Source: Brevibacillus_H ginsengisoli (lineage in GTDB: Bacteria; Bacillota; Bacilli; Brevibacillales; Brevibacillaceae). Taken from it: DNA of 64,000 bases. Position numbers and translations under genes: made by a program. Below the pieces are notes generated by a model. The model was given only the letters and a program-made list of their open reading frames with translations, searched no databases and was not told the origin of the DNA. The DNA lies in contig NZ_JBNJQR010000008.1 in assembly GCF_050113715.1 (NCBI RefSeq), positions 186,001 through 250,000 on the forward strand, read 5' to 3'. This document shows, piece by piece, positions 8,169-15,084 of the stretch (position 1 is its first letter; each line of letters begins with the position of its first letter).

Positions 8169-9497
8169 CTACTTCACCGAAACAACAAACACGGTACTCT
8201 CTTTCGCTACTTCGGGTTTATCGGATAAGCCATACCAGTAATTAATTTCGACGTTATACGTACCACTGCTGTCCAGTTTCAGACTAGCGGCCATTTGTTG
8301 GGCTGTTGCGGAAGTGGATTCTACCACAGCTGTATCGACAACCTGGGAACCTTTCATCGCTTTGATCAAGATGGCAAGTGGTTTGTCTTGTTTGATCGCA
8401 TCTTCAACGTTTACTCGAACCATCAGTTCTTTTCCGCTGATGCTGAAGGTATTGCCTACTTGCTTCACATCTTTGCCAGCTAAATAGTTTTTGAGGCCAT
8501 CGTATACTTTTATCTGTTCGGACAGATCAACGGCTGAGATATAAGCCTTCAGTGAAGCTTTTTCTTTGTCGGTCAACGTTTGGAACAAGGAATCTCCTTC
8601 ATTGACAGTGGCCAAAGCGATCAAGGCGTTCTCTGTTGTCATCGTATCTGATTTGCCGTTTGAATATGGGCTTTGGAAGCCGCCATCACCTGTCTGATCA
8701 GCCAGAACATATTTTACGCTCTTATCCCACGGAGAACCAATCACGTCAGTTCCAGTAGAAGTCAAGCCAATCAACACTTGAATGGTCGTATCTACACTTT
8801 CATTGCCCCAAGCGATAAATGACCCATCAGCCTGCTGCTCTTTGGTCAATTTCTGCACGATTGATTTTTTCAATTCTTTTACGCCAGGTTGATCCTCAAG
8901 GAACGGCAGTGCGTTTAACGTGAAGGCGATATTGTCAAGCCCTTCAAACTTGTCATAACGTTTCAACAAATATTGTGTTGCCTTTTCGCGGTCATACGGA
9001 TATCCGTACATTTCAAGCGCGATAATGGAGAGTACTTGGTTGTAGATCGTATATTGATCATCCCCCATTTTGCCGTTCTCGTCTTGCGAATTAGCAATGC
9101 GCTTCAACAGATTATCTCCATTAAAATTGGTAGGATCATATCCATTTTTCATCAGACCAATCGCAATTTGTGCAATCACTCCAGGTTCTTTCTTGTCTTT
9201 GATTGCGCTTGCCCAGTAGTCGATGGCCGTTTTATTGTTCTTGTCCTGCCATTTCCGCGTTTCAAGTTTCTCTCCTGCCGCAGCCAGACCGATTAGCTCC
9301 CAGTCAAAGCCTCCGAATTCATATTTATGATTGCTTTTGGCATAGAATTTGACTGTTTTTTTCAATCCGTCAAGCACGTTTTTCTCTAAACCAGATGCTG
9401 CTTTCGCTGGTTGAACCTGCAATACACTCGCGAAAAGCAAAGTAATGATTAAACCCCACGTCCAACGTTGTCTCCATGACTGAACACTTGCGAACAT
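8169..9497 (-). CDS. Secreted alpha/alpha-repeat protein (intrinsic-factor alpha-domain-like), copy 1
   Basis: A 442-residue exported protein and first gene after the riboswitch. The signal peptide covers about 1-33 (LIITLLFASVLQVQPAKAA). Residues about 40-310 are helical repeats of the prenyltransferase/squalene-oxidase type (LIGLAAAGEKL, IAQIAIGLMKNGYDPTNF, QDENGKMGDD, QQADGSFIAW, DTTIQVLIGL, TGDGGFQSPY, TTENALIALA). They resemble the alpha6/alpha6 barrel that binds cobalamin in intrinsic factor. The last 120 residues look like a beta-rich domain (VRVNVEDAIKQDKPLAILIKA, YNVEINYWYGLSDK). RBS GAGAGGGG precedes ATG 9497. It probably works with the adjacent DUF4430-SLH protein as a split corrinoid-binding pair. 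Confidence 0.8.
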   Translation of the reverse strand: MFASVQSWRQRWTWGLIITLLFASVLQVQPAKAASGLEKNVLDGLKKTVKFYAKSNHKYEFGGFDWELIGLAAAGEKLETRKWQDKNNKTAIDYWASAIKDKKEPGVIAQIAIGLMKNGYDPTNFNGDNLLKRIANSQDENGKMGDDQYTIYNQVLSIIALEMYGYPYDREKATQYLLKRYDKFEGLDNIAFTLNALPFLEDQPGVKELKKSIVQKLTKEQQADGSFIAWGNESVDTTIQVLIGLTSTGTDVIGSPWDKSVKYVLADQTGDGGFQSPYSNGKSDTMTTENALIALATVNEGDSLFQTLTDKEKASLKAYISAVDLSEQIKVYDGLKNYLAGKDVKQVGNTFSISGKELMVRVNVEDAIKQDKPLAILIKAMKGSQVVDTAVVESTSATAQQMAASLKLDSSGTYNVEINYWYGLSDKPEVAKESTVFVVSVK

Positions 9498-9514
9498 GTA
9501 ACGTTCCCCTCTCT

Positions 9515-9562
9515 AATAAAAAATAAAATAAATCCCCCTACCACGCGATGGGTAGAGGGATA
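9515..9562 (-). terminator. Riboswitch expression-platform terminator
   Basis: On the minus strand ATCCCTCTACC, a 7-base loop, and GGTAGGGGGAT lead into a T-rich run (TTATTTTATTTTTT), about 20 bases before the first ATG of the operon. Its position between aptamer and gene makes it the likely ligand-controlled terminator. Confidence 0.75.
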
Positions 9563-9654
9563 TTTAGCGAACGATTACACTCTCATTCCACTGGATTGTA
9601 TGAATAGGAGAATAACGCTAGCCCTTCTGTCCGCACCGCAAAAGTAAGCTTGCT

Positions 9655-9815
9655 CATTTTGGCAGGTCTCCTGACTTACACGTCAATGCCTCTGATCTTG
9701 CCTTCCCGAATTTGAATTCAGTGGCCTAGATTCTGATCAGAGACGTCTGTGATTACAGTAGCGGGGGCTGTAGTGGAATTGCACCACTTTCCCTTTTCAA
9801 CGACAAAAAGTCGTC
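9655..9815 (-). promoter_or_regulatory. Cobalamin (B12) riboswitch aptamer
   Basis: The minus strand carries the hallmarks of the cobalamin aptamer in order: AAAGGGAAAGTGGTGCAAT, ACAGCCCCCGCTACTGTAA (9753-9771), the B12 box GCCACTG (9719-9725), GGGAAGGCAAGA, and GTCAGGAGACCTGCC (about 9662-9676). It lies 160-320 bases upstream of the first gene, with a terminator between. Established knowledge: such aptamers switch off B12 biosynthesis and uptake genes when adenosylcobalamin is abundant. This assigns the downstream seven-gene operon to corrinoid metabolism. Confidence 0.93.
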
Positions 9816-9850
9816 ACCAAAACAAAAACATTATGTAATTACCAATCAAA

Positions 9851-9879
9851 ATGCTATCACACCTAGCTAGTGAGGACAA
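9851..9879 (-). promoter_or_regulatory. Candidate sigma-A promoter for the B12 operon
   Basis: On the minus strand TTGTCC (9874-9879), a 17-base spacer and TAGCAT (9851-9856) sit just upstream of the aptamer. Both boxes are imperfect; position and spacing are the main support. Confidence 0.4.
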
Positions 9880-9902
9880 GAAAAATATGTTAGAAAATGC
9901 AA

Positions 9903-9936
9903 TTGACAGCATATGCCATATAGGTGTAAATTACAC
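9903..9936 (+). promoter_or_regulatory. Promoter with overlapping palindromic operator for the phasin-like gene
   Basis: A perfect TTGACA (9903-9908) is followed after 16 bases by TGTAAA as a likely -10 box. The -10 lies within a perfect palindrome GTGTAA-A-TTACAC (9924-9936). A repressor bound there would block the promoter. The regulator is unknown. Confidence 0.5.
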
Positions 9937-10003
9937 ATAGGAGCAATTAATAACTATCTGTCCAGTTCACATGTATGGCAGATGAACCTAGGAGGTATTT
10001 GTA

Positions 10004-10333
10004 ATGAGCCAAACGAATCAACAGGCACAAGAACAATTGCTGCAAGCAACCTTCCAAGTTTTCCAAGCTGCTAATGAAACAATCTTCAACACCGCCCTGA
10101 CAACAGCTGGTTTCGTCAGCTTCCTGCAAGAGCAAGCACAATCGCAAGCCAAAGACCTGATTACTCAGTCCGAAGAAGTTCGCAAAGCCAACATTGATAA
10201 GCTTGAAGCCTTCGTGAAAGAAACGCGTGAACTTCAAATCAACTTTCAAAAGAATGTACAGGATTTACTTAAATCTTCCTTCAGCACATTCTCGGCAACG
10301 AACCCATTCATGGCGACTTCAAAAGAGAAATAA
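10004..10333 (+). CDS. Small helical protein, possibly phasin-like
   Basis: A 109-residue, Gln/Ala/Phe-rich, probably all-helical protein (LLQATFQVFQAANETIF, FLQEQAQSQAKDLITQSEEV, LEAFVKETRELQINFQ) without cysteine or membrane segment. Its heptad-like pattern and FxxFxAxN-type repeats resemble phasins, which coat polyhydroxyalkanoate granules, but no diagnostic motif is visible. RBS TAGGAGGT stands 7 bases before ATG 10004. It is monocistronic, with its own strong promoter and a downstream terminator, as expected for an abundant structural protein. The phasin assignment is tentative. Confidence 0.55.
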   Translation: MSQTNQQAQEQLLQATFQVFQAANETIFNTALTTAGFVSFLQEQAQSQAKDLITQSEEVRKANIDKLEAFVKETRELQINFQKNVQDLLKSSFSTFSATNPFMATSKEK

Positions 10334-10375
10334 GGAACACAAGGGAAACCATACAAAAGAGACGGAATAAAGTAG

Positions 10376-10415
10376 AAACACCGATGAACAGCGTTTGCTG
10401 AATCATCGGTGTTTT
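10376..10415 (+). terminator. Terminator of the phasin-like gene
   Basis: AAACACCGATGA (10376-10387), a 15-base loop, and TCATCGGTGTTTT (10403-10415), with a T-run. The A-run on the other side is short, so plus-strand action is favoured. Confidence 0.8.
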
Positions 10416-10455
10416 CTTTACGAGGACTTCGTTTAGAAGCTTTATATTTGAATGG

Positions 10456-10719
10456 CTAGATGAAGACTTTTACCACAAGCGAAACAAAACCTGTCGTACA
10501 GGCGACCAGGAAGATACCTGAGATGAAATCCCGTTTCTCCCGATAGAGCCACACCCCCAACACAAGGACAAAGAACCCCAGGGACAATGTGGACAGCTTC
10601 CCCAGCAGCATCCCCCGTCCGCGCTCGTTAATAAAATCAAACGCGACCCCATACACTTGAAACAACAGCCCCAATCCAACCAGGGCAATCATCAGGTAAC
10701 TATACTTATTCGCACCCAT
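10456..10719 (-). CDS. Small three-helix membrane protein, unknown function
   Basis: An 87-residue hydrophobic protein with three predicted membrane segments (about 6-26, 40-60 and 66-86) and short charged loops (INERGRG, YREKRD). No family is recognised. It follows the DUF1385 gene by 13 bases with a weak AAGGGA site, so the two are probably co-transcribed and may act together in the membrane. Confidence 0.6.
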   Translation of the reverse strand: MGANKYSYLMIALVGLGLLFQVYGVAFDFINERGRGMLLGKLSTLSLGFFVLVLGVWLYREKRDFISGIFLVACTTGFVSLVVKVFI

Positions 10720-10732
10720 CAGAATCGATCCC

Positions 10733-11371
10733 TTACGTTTGATAATGCTGGAACAATCGATACGAGCGGATTGCCGTTTCTAGGTGAATTCGATCTGGCT
10801 CTTTCGTTGTCACATATTGCTGCAACCATCCAGAAAGAGCAAAGAGTGGTTTCATATACCGCCGAGCATATTTTTCCCCGATCATTCCTGCCAGCATACT
10901 GAGAATTCCAATCCCGACTGTGAGCACCAATGAATGGAACCAGCAAGTCAAGAGACAACTGACAAAAAAGTACGTGACGTAATTGGTTGAACAGCCTGCG
11001 TTTACAATAGATGCCTGCTGAATTTCGAGCAATGCCTCCATGTTTTTCTCTCCAGAATAACTGAACACCTTATGCTCCGCACCATGAAACTGCTTCAATT
11101 GCTTCGGAAAAACAAAATGAAATCCTGCTCCATAAACGACAAGCCACAGTGGATTGAAGTCATACCACCAAATCCCCGCCAAGAGCAAAAGATGAAACAG
11201 CTGATAATACCAGGGAATCGAAAACAGGATTCGCATCCACATTTTCCAAAGCGTTCGAAACGTGATCGGTTCAGCCCAGACATGAATCACGCCGCGTTTA
11301 ACTTCTGCACAAGCCAATACTTTTCGATTGTGAAAAAATACACCACGGCCAAAAGAGATTCCTGCTATCAT
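10733..11371 (-). CDS. DUF1385 (YqhQ-like) membrane protein
   Basis: A 212-residue protein with the DUF1385 hallmarks FHGAEHKVF (about residues 94-102) and NAGCSTNY (about 122-129), plus several hydrophobic segments (about 50-88, 130-165). Members related to B. subtilis YqhQ are membrane proteins of unknown reaction; the conserved His/Glu/Cys set suggests metal binding. AAGGAG lies about a dozen bases upstream of ATG 11371. Divergent from yfkAB with a 78-base gap. Confidence 0.75.
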   Translation of the reverse strand: MIAGISFGRGVFFHNRKVLACAEVKRGVIHVWAEPITFRTLWKMWMRILFSIPWYYQLFHLLLLAGIWWYDFNPLWLVVYGAGFHFVFPKQLKQFHGAEHKVFSYSGEKNMEALLEIQQASIVNAGCSTNYVTYFFVSCLLTCWFHSLVLTVGIGILSMLAGMIGEKYARRYMKPLFALSGWLQQYVTTKEPDRIHLETAIRSYRLFQHYQT

Positions 11372-11449
11372 AAAAAATTCATTCTCCTTCTCCGTTTTCC
11401 CCGCTATAATGGTTAGGTATTATTTGCATGTTTAAGGAGGTTTTCCCCT

Positions 11450-12565
11450 ATGATTCGTCTCGTTCCAACTACTCCGTTAACACCTTCCTATGACCCATGG
11501 GAACCACTATTTAAGGCTAAGCCTCCACAATATAAGCTAACCAGTATTGAATTTACCGTAACCAACCAGTGCAATCTGCGGTGTGAGCATTGCGCTGTGG
11601 GTGATACACTTAGCTTTCAGGACGGTCTAGCTCTGCCGATGGATCTGTTGTTGAAAAGGTTGGATGAAGCACGTGACCTGCTCACCATCAGTATAACAGG
11701 CGGCGAGCCGATGTTTAGTGAACGTACCGTGAAAGAGGCAATCGCTCCTCTTCTTCGCTATGCGAGTGAACGCGGCCTTCGCACACAGATCAATTCGAAT
11801 ATGACCATGCCATTTTCGCGATATGAGGAAGTTCTTCCATACATAGACGTGATGCACATCTCCATGAACTGGCGAAATGCTGAAGAGTTCTACAATATAG
11901 TCTACGCGAAAGCTCAGCAAACAGTTTCATTAAAACAGGCGGAAACTCTTTTTGGCAATATGTTAGAGAATACACGAAAGTTAGTGGAAGCGGGCGTATT
12001 TGTCTCCGCGGAAACCATGATCAACATCCGAACGCACAAGCACCTGAAGGAGATCCATGATTTAATTCGCGAGCTGGGATGCAAACGTCATGAGGTTCAT
12101 CCGATGTACGCCAGTGATTTTGCCCGTGATATGAAGCTGTTGTCACTGGATGAGCTTCGTACGGCTGTTCATCATATGCTGGACGTACGCGATGAAGAGC
12201 TTTGGATGTTGTTTGGAACGCTCCCCTTCTACGCATGCAATCCGTTGCCAGAGGACCAAGCAATCATCAAACGACTCCGTGAAGCAAAGAATGTGACCCT
12301 CCGCAACGATCCAGATGGACGAAATCGCTTGAATGTCAACATGTTTACGGGTGAGGTTATCGTAACCGATTTCGGTGATGTAGCGCCAATCGGGAACGTG
12401 AAGGATCATCGACTGGATGATTTGCACGCAACCTGGCAACAATCGGATTTGTGCAACAAGCTTAATTGCTATTGCCCTTCCGCCGGATGTGCAGGGCCTA
12501 ATGTGCTCGTTGCCAATACGTACTATTCAGATACCAATTTTAAACTCCGATCCGCCCTCATCTAG
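11450..12565 (+). CDS. yfkAB: Radical SAM/CxCxxxxC protein YfkAB
   Basis: A 371-residue radical SAM enzyme. The cluster motif is CNLRCEHC (about residues 41-48), with the glycine-rich GGEP at about 84-87. The C-terminus has the family-specific CYCPSAGC (CxCxxxxC, about 344-351), which probably binds a second iron-sulfur cluster. This combination matches the YfkAB family of Bacillales; its substrate is not known. RBS AAGGAGG precedes ATG 11450. The following SASP gene starts 34 bases after the stop and may be co-transcribed. Confidence 0.9.
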   Translation: MIRLVPTTPLTPSYDPWEPLFKAKPPQYKLTSIEFTVTNQCNLRCEHCAVGDTLSFQDGLALPMDLLLKRLDEARDLLTISITGGEPMFSERTVKEAIAPLLRYASERGLRTQINSNMTMPFSRYEEVLPYIDVMHISMNWRNAEEFYNIVYAKAQQTVSLKQAETLFGNMLENTRKLVEAGVFVSAETMINIRTHKHLKEIHDLIRELGCKRHEVHPMYASDFARDMKLLSLDELRTAVHHMLDVRDEELWMLFGTLPFYACNPLPEDQAIIKRLREAKNVTLRNDPDGRNRLNVNMFTGEVIVTDFGDVAPIGNVKDHRLDDLHATWQQSDLCNKLNCYCPSAGCAGPNVLVANTYYSDTNFKLRSALI

Positions 12566-12599
12566 CTGGTTAGACTAATGGTTGGAGGTGGCGATCCCA

Positions 12600-12845
12600 A
12601 TGAGTCGCAACAAACCATTAATCCCTGGCGCGCGAACTGGTCTTGATCAGCTGAAAGCGCGGTTGCAAAACGTATCCGATCCTGAACAAGCCAAATACGA
12701 GGTGGCTTCAGAGTTAAACATTCCCCTGCAACATGGCTATAACGGAAATCTGACTTCCCATGACGCTGGACGAATAGGCGGCAAGCTAGGAGGCAGCATG
12801 GTGAAAGAGATGATTCGGGCAGCGAGAAAAGAGTTCGTCCCTTAA
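12600..12845 (+). CDS. Alpha/beta-type small acid-soluble spore protein
   Basis: An 81-residue DNA-binding spore protein. It contains the GPR protease site (YEVASELNI, about residues 32-40) and the conserved DNA-contact segment GYNGNLTS-DAGRIGGKLGG followed by MVKEMI. Such SASPs coat spore DNA and steer UV damage toward the photoproduct repaired by SplB, also encoded in this window. Start ATG 12600 is preceded by GGAGGTG nine bases upstream; a longer in-frame start at 12582 overlaps that site. Confidence 0.92.
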   Translation: MSRNKPLIPGARTGLDQLKARLQNVSDPEQAKYEVASELNIPLQHGYNGNLTSHDAGRIGGKLGGSMVKEMIRAARKEFVP

Positions 12846-13040
12846 AGCTCTGTGGAAGTTCGCATGGATGTAGAAATGTACGCTCCGCTCACTGCGAAAC
12901 GGAGTCGCCAAACGCTTCGCGCCCCTGCGGGGTTGGGTGGCGACTCTTTTCCGTTTCTCCGTTCCCTCCGCTTGGTATCACTTCCAAGGAGGCTTTAAGT
13001 GGACGAACTCTTTTCTTGAGCGGGTTAGAAACTAAAAAAA
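12841..13040. repeat. Dispersed hairpin repeat, copy C (divergent)
   Basis: This gene-free stretch folds as a long interrupted hairpin: CTTAAAGC...GGAAG at 12841-12857 pairs with CTTCC...GCTTTAAG at 12981-12999, and AAACGGAGTCGCCA pairs with TGGCGACTC-CCGTTT further in. It shares CGCTCCG-TCACT, GGAGTCG, CGACTCTTTTCC, the terminal GACGAA-TCTTTTCTT and GCGGG-TTA with copies A, B and D. It begins at the SASP stop codon. Confidence 0.7.
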
Positions 13041-13072
13041 AGAAACTAGAAAAAAGAAAATGAATCAAAACG

Positions 13073-13103
13073 AAAGACCGAGGATTAGTCCCCGGTCTTT
13101 TTG
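13073..13103. terminator. Bidirectional terminator between SASP and the 70-residue gene
   Basis: AAAGACCG-AGG, a short loop, and CCC-CGGTCTTTTT form a GC-rich stem with a T-run on the plus strand and a shorter one on the minus strand, between two convergent genes. Confidence 0.75.
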
Positions 13104-13116
13104 CTTTAATACGAAT

Positions 13117-13329
13117 TCACTTTCGCTTTCGTTTATCCTTAAACGGATCCTGGAAATCATCTGGCATCGGCGGATTGATGATGTTGCCGAACATATCCTT
13201 ACCCAGTCTGTTCATTCTATGGAAAGAGTCAAACACGGTGTCAATTGTTTCGGCCAGCTCTCGAAATTGCCCCACTTTGCCGCGTATCCCTTCAAAATGA
13301 TGACGGATATTCTGGTTAATCCGTACCAT
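13117..13329 (-). CDS. Small charged protein, unknown function
   Basis: A 70-residue helical protein (NIRHHFEGIRGKVGQF, LAETIDTVFDSFHRMNRL) with a basic KDKRKRK tail. No family recognised. GGAGGTG lies eight bases before ATG 13329; the longer reading frame to 13365 has no site. The preceding SASP and following repeat give no functional hint. Confidence 0.55.
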   Translation of the reverse strand: MVRINQNIRHHFEGIRGKVGQFRELAETIDTVFDSFHRMNRLGKDMFGNIINPPMPDDFQDPFKDKRKRK

Positions 13330-13458
13330 GAGCATCACCTCCCGATTCCTTCTCTCTATACACACCGTATGCGGAAAGAAGAGACATGGAGAGATGTTTT
13401 TGAATAACCAGATCGCCCAATTTATCAGGTTTTCCGTCTAGACGGCAGTTTAGCATTT

Positions 13459-14253
13459 CTAAAGTTCATAAAGACTGGTTCTGCGATCATGAAAGACGGG
13501 GATTCTCCCTCTCACTTTATCCACGAGCGAGAGATCAAGCTGGGCATAAAGTATCTCTTCCTGATCCGATCCTTCCGCTATGACTTCCCCCCATGGATCA
13601 ATGACCAGCGAGTGTCCAAAAAAGCTGCTTTTGCCTTCAACACCTACACGGTTACAGGCAACGACATACATCTGATTCTCAATTGCCCGCGCGATCAACA
13701 ACTGGCGCCAATGATTTAGCCGCGGGTTCGGCCACTGGGCTGGAACGAACAGAACCTTGGCACCTTTGAGCGCATATGTACGAATCCATTCCGGAAACCG
13801 AATATCATAGCAGATAACGGAACCGACCTGCTGATCTTCTAATTCATACAATCCCGCTTTTTCGCCAGCTCCCAAGTATTGATCCTCATTCATCAAACGA
13901 AAAAGATGGACCTTGGAATAATCACCGACGAGATGACCATTGCGGTCAAACACATAGGTTGTGTTGTACACCTGATCCTCGCGTTGCTCGGCGACGGACC
14001 CGCCGATTACAAAACAATTCAGTCTTTTTGCCGTCTCAGCAAGAAACTGCTGCGCTTCTTGCGTATCCGCAATCTCATCCAGTCGCTTCAAATCATACGA
14101 AGTATCCCATAGCTCAGGCAGCAGCAATACATCGATGCTTCGTTTCGATTGCTCGATTGAATCTACCAATTGCGCAATCTTATGACGGTTTTGAGCTGGA
14201 CTTCCATGAACCACGTCCATCTGCAAGATGGCCACATTCCATTTCGTCACCAT
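13459..14253 (-). CDS. Carbon-nitrogen hydrolase (nitrilase/omega-amidase family)
   Basis: A 264-residue amidase with the Glu-Lys-Cys catalytic triad visible: Glu in LLLPELW, Lys in YSKVHLF and Cys in VICYDIRFPEW. The segment IENQMYVVACNRVG is typical of the omega-amidase subgroup (YafV, and MtnU of the methionine salvage route), which hydrolyse alpha-ketoglutaramate or alpha-ketosuccinamate. Start ATG 14253 is preceded by GAGGG; a GTG 12 bases upstream lacks spacing. No methionine-salvage genes are nearby, so the substrate is open. Confidence 0.8.
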   Translation of the reverse strand: MVTKWNVAILQMDVVHGSPAQNRHKIAQLVDSIEQSKRSIDVLLLPELWDTSYDLKRLDEIADTQEAQQFLAETAKRLNCFVIGGSVAEQREDQVYNTTYVFDRNGHLVGDYSKVHLFRLMNEDQYLGAGEKAGLYELEDQQVGSVICYDIRFPEWIRTYALKGAKVLFVPAQWPNPRLNHWRQLLIARAIENQMYVVACNRVGVEGKSSFFGHSLVIDPWGEVIAEGSDQEEILYAQLDLSLVDKVRGRIPVFHDRRTSLYEL

Positions 14254-14325
14254 GCTTTCCCTCACTCTCTTCCATTCCTACAAAGTACTTTTCTTTATCC
14301 TATTCCTGTAAAGGACAATTGACAA

Positions 14326-14590
14326 GTAAGAAAAGACTTCGTCCCTTTTCGCTCTGTTTAAGCTCGCTCGTAGTATCTACTGTCCGCTCCGTTCACTACG
14401 GAAGGGAGTCGACAAGAAAATCACTTCGCTTCTCACTGTTGAAAAAGAATGCCGACTCTTTTCCTTCCTACTTTCTCTCCGCTTTGTTTCGCTTAAAATG
14501 AGCTGTAAGCAGACGAAATCTTTTCTTGGAGGGCTTACGCGAATGGATCAGTTTAATCACTTTACCACTGTAAAGCGATTAAACTTTCTG
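14326..14590 (+). repeat. Dispersed hairpin repeat, copy A
   Basis: A non-coding element with a 200-base imperfect hairpin (14326-14527) and a small hairpin at 14551-14584. Outer arms AAGAAAAGACTTCGTC and GACGAAATCTTTTCTT pair. Inside, GTTTAAGC pairs with GCTTAAAA, and CTACGGAAGGGAGTCG pairs with CGACTCTTTTCCTTCCTA. The small hairpin is GTTTAATC-A-CTTTAC / GTAAAG-C-GATTAAAC. Copy B at 22719-22977 is almost the same sequence on the other strand. Confidence 0.85.
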
Positions 14591-14639
14591 ATAATATAAA
14601 AAAAAGGAGGCTGACACTGTCATCCTCCTCCATTTCCTC

Positions 14640-14936
14640 TTATGAACGTGGTCTTGGGCCTTCGAGTCTGGTTACTCTCCTGTTTAAATCGTCCACACGA
14701 GTTTCCAGACGATCGACACGGCGTTCCAAGCGATCTAATCGGCGCTCGACGTTTCCAGGGGCTGGGGCTATTGGTGGTGTTGGTGTTGGCCTAACACCCG
14801 GAATGAACAGCCTTTGACCTACATATAACGAATAGGGTGGCTGCAAGTTATTGACACGAACAATTTCTGTCCATGGAACACCAAATTGAGTCGCAATTCC
14901 GATCAATGTATCACCAGGTCGAACTACGTAGTTCAT
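14640..14936 (-). CDS. LysM protein with C-terminal coiled coil
   Basis: A 98-residue protein. Residues 2-46 form one LysM domain (YVVRPGDTLIGIATQFGV, NNLQPPYSLYVGQRLFIPG), which binds peptidoglycan or chitin-like glycans. A Pro-rich hinge follows, then a regular heptad coiled coil (VERRLDRLERRVDRLETRV). No signal peptide is visible, so export may be non-classical or the protein may sit in the spore coat, as some LysM proteins do (inference). GGAGGG precedes ATG 14936. Confidence 0.85.
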   Translation of the reverse strand: MNYVVRPGDTLIGIATQFGVPWTEIVRVNNLQPPYSLYVGQRLFIPGVRPTPTPPIAPAPGNVERRLDRLERRVDRLETRVDDLNRRVTRLEGPRPRS

Positions 14937-15033
14937 GTTTTCTCCCTCCAGTGTATAGATTCGCTACTAACCTATTCCTAAACATCTATGGAGGAAATCA
15001 ACAAGAACCCAATCTGTCCGAAATTAGACAAAG

Positions 15034-15065
15034 GCCCCCTGTCTCCCGATCAGGAAGCAGAGGGC
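15034..15065 (-). terminator. Probable terminator after fumarase
   Basis: On the minus strand GCCCTCTG pairs with CAGGGGGC around a 16-base loop just downstream of the fumarase stop. The following T-run is short (CCTTTG), so termination may be incomplete. Confidence 0.5.
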
Positions 15066-15084
15066 TATTGGAAACAAACTGTGT

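Noticed and set aside
10456..11371. The possibility that DUF1385 and the small membrane gene are an immunity or toxin pair
   Set aside because: Both are plain membrane proteins without toxin features; nothing in the sequence supports it.
14326..14590. The dispersed repeat as a classical insertion-sequence remnant
   Set aside because: No transposase fragment, no clear target-site duplication at copies A or B, and pairing extends through the whole unit rather than only the ends.
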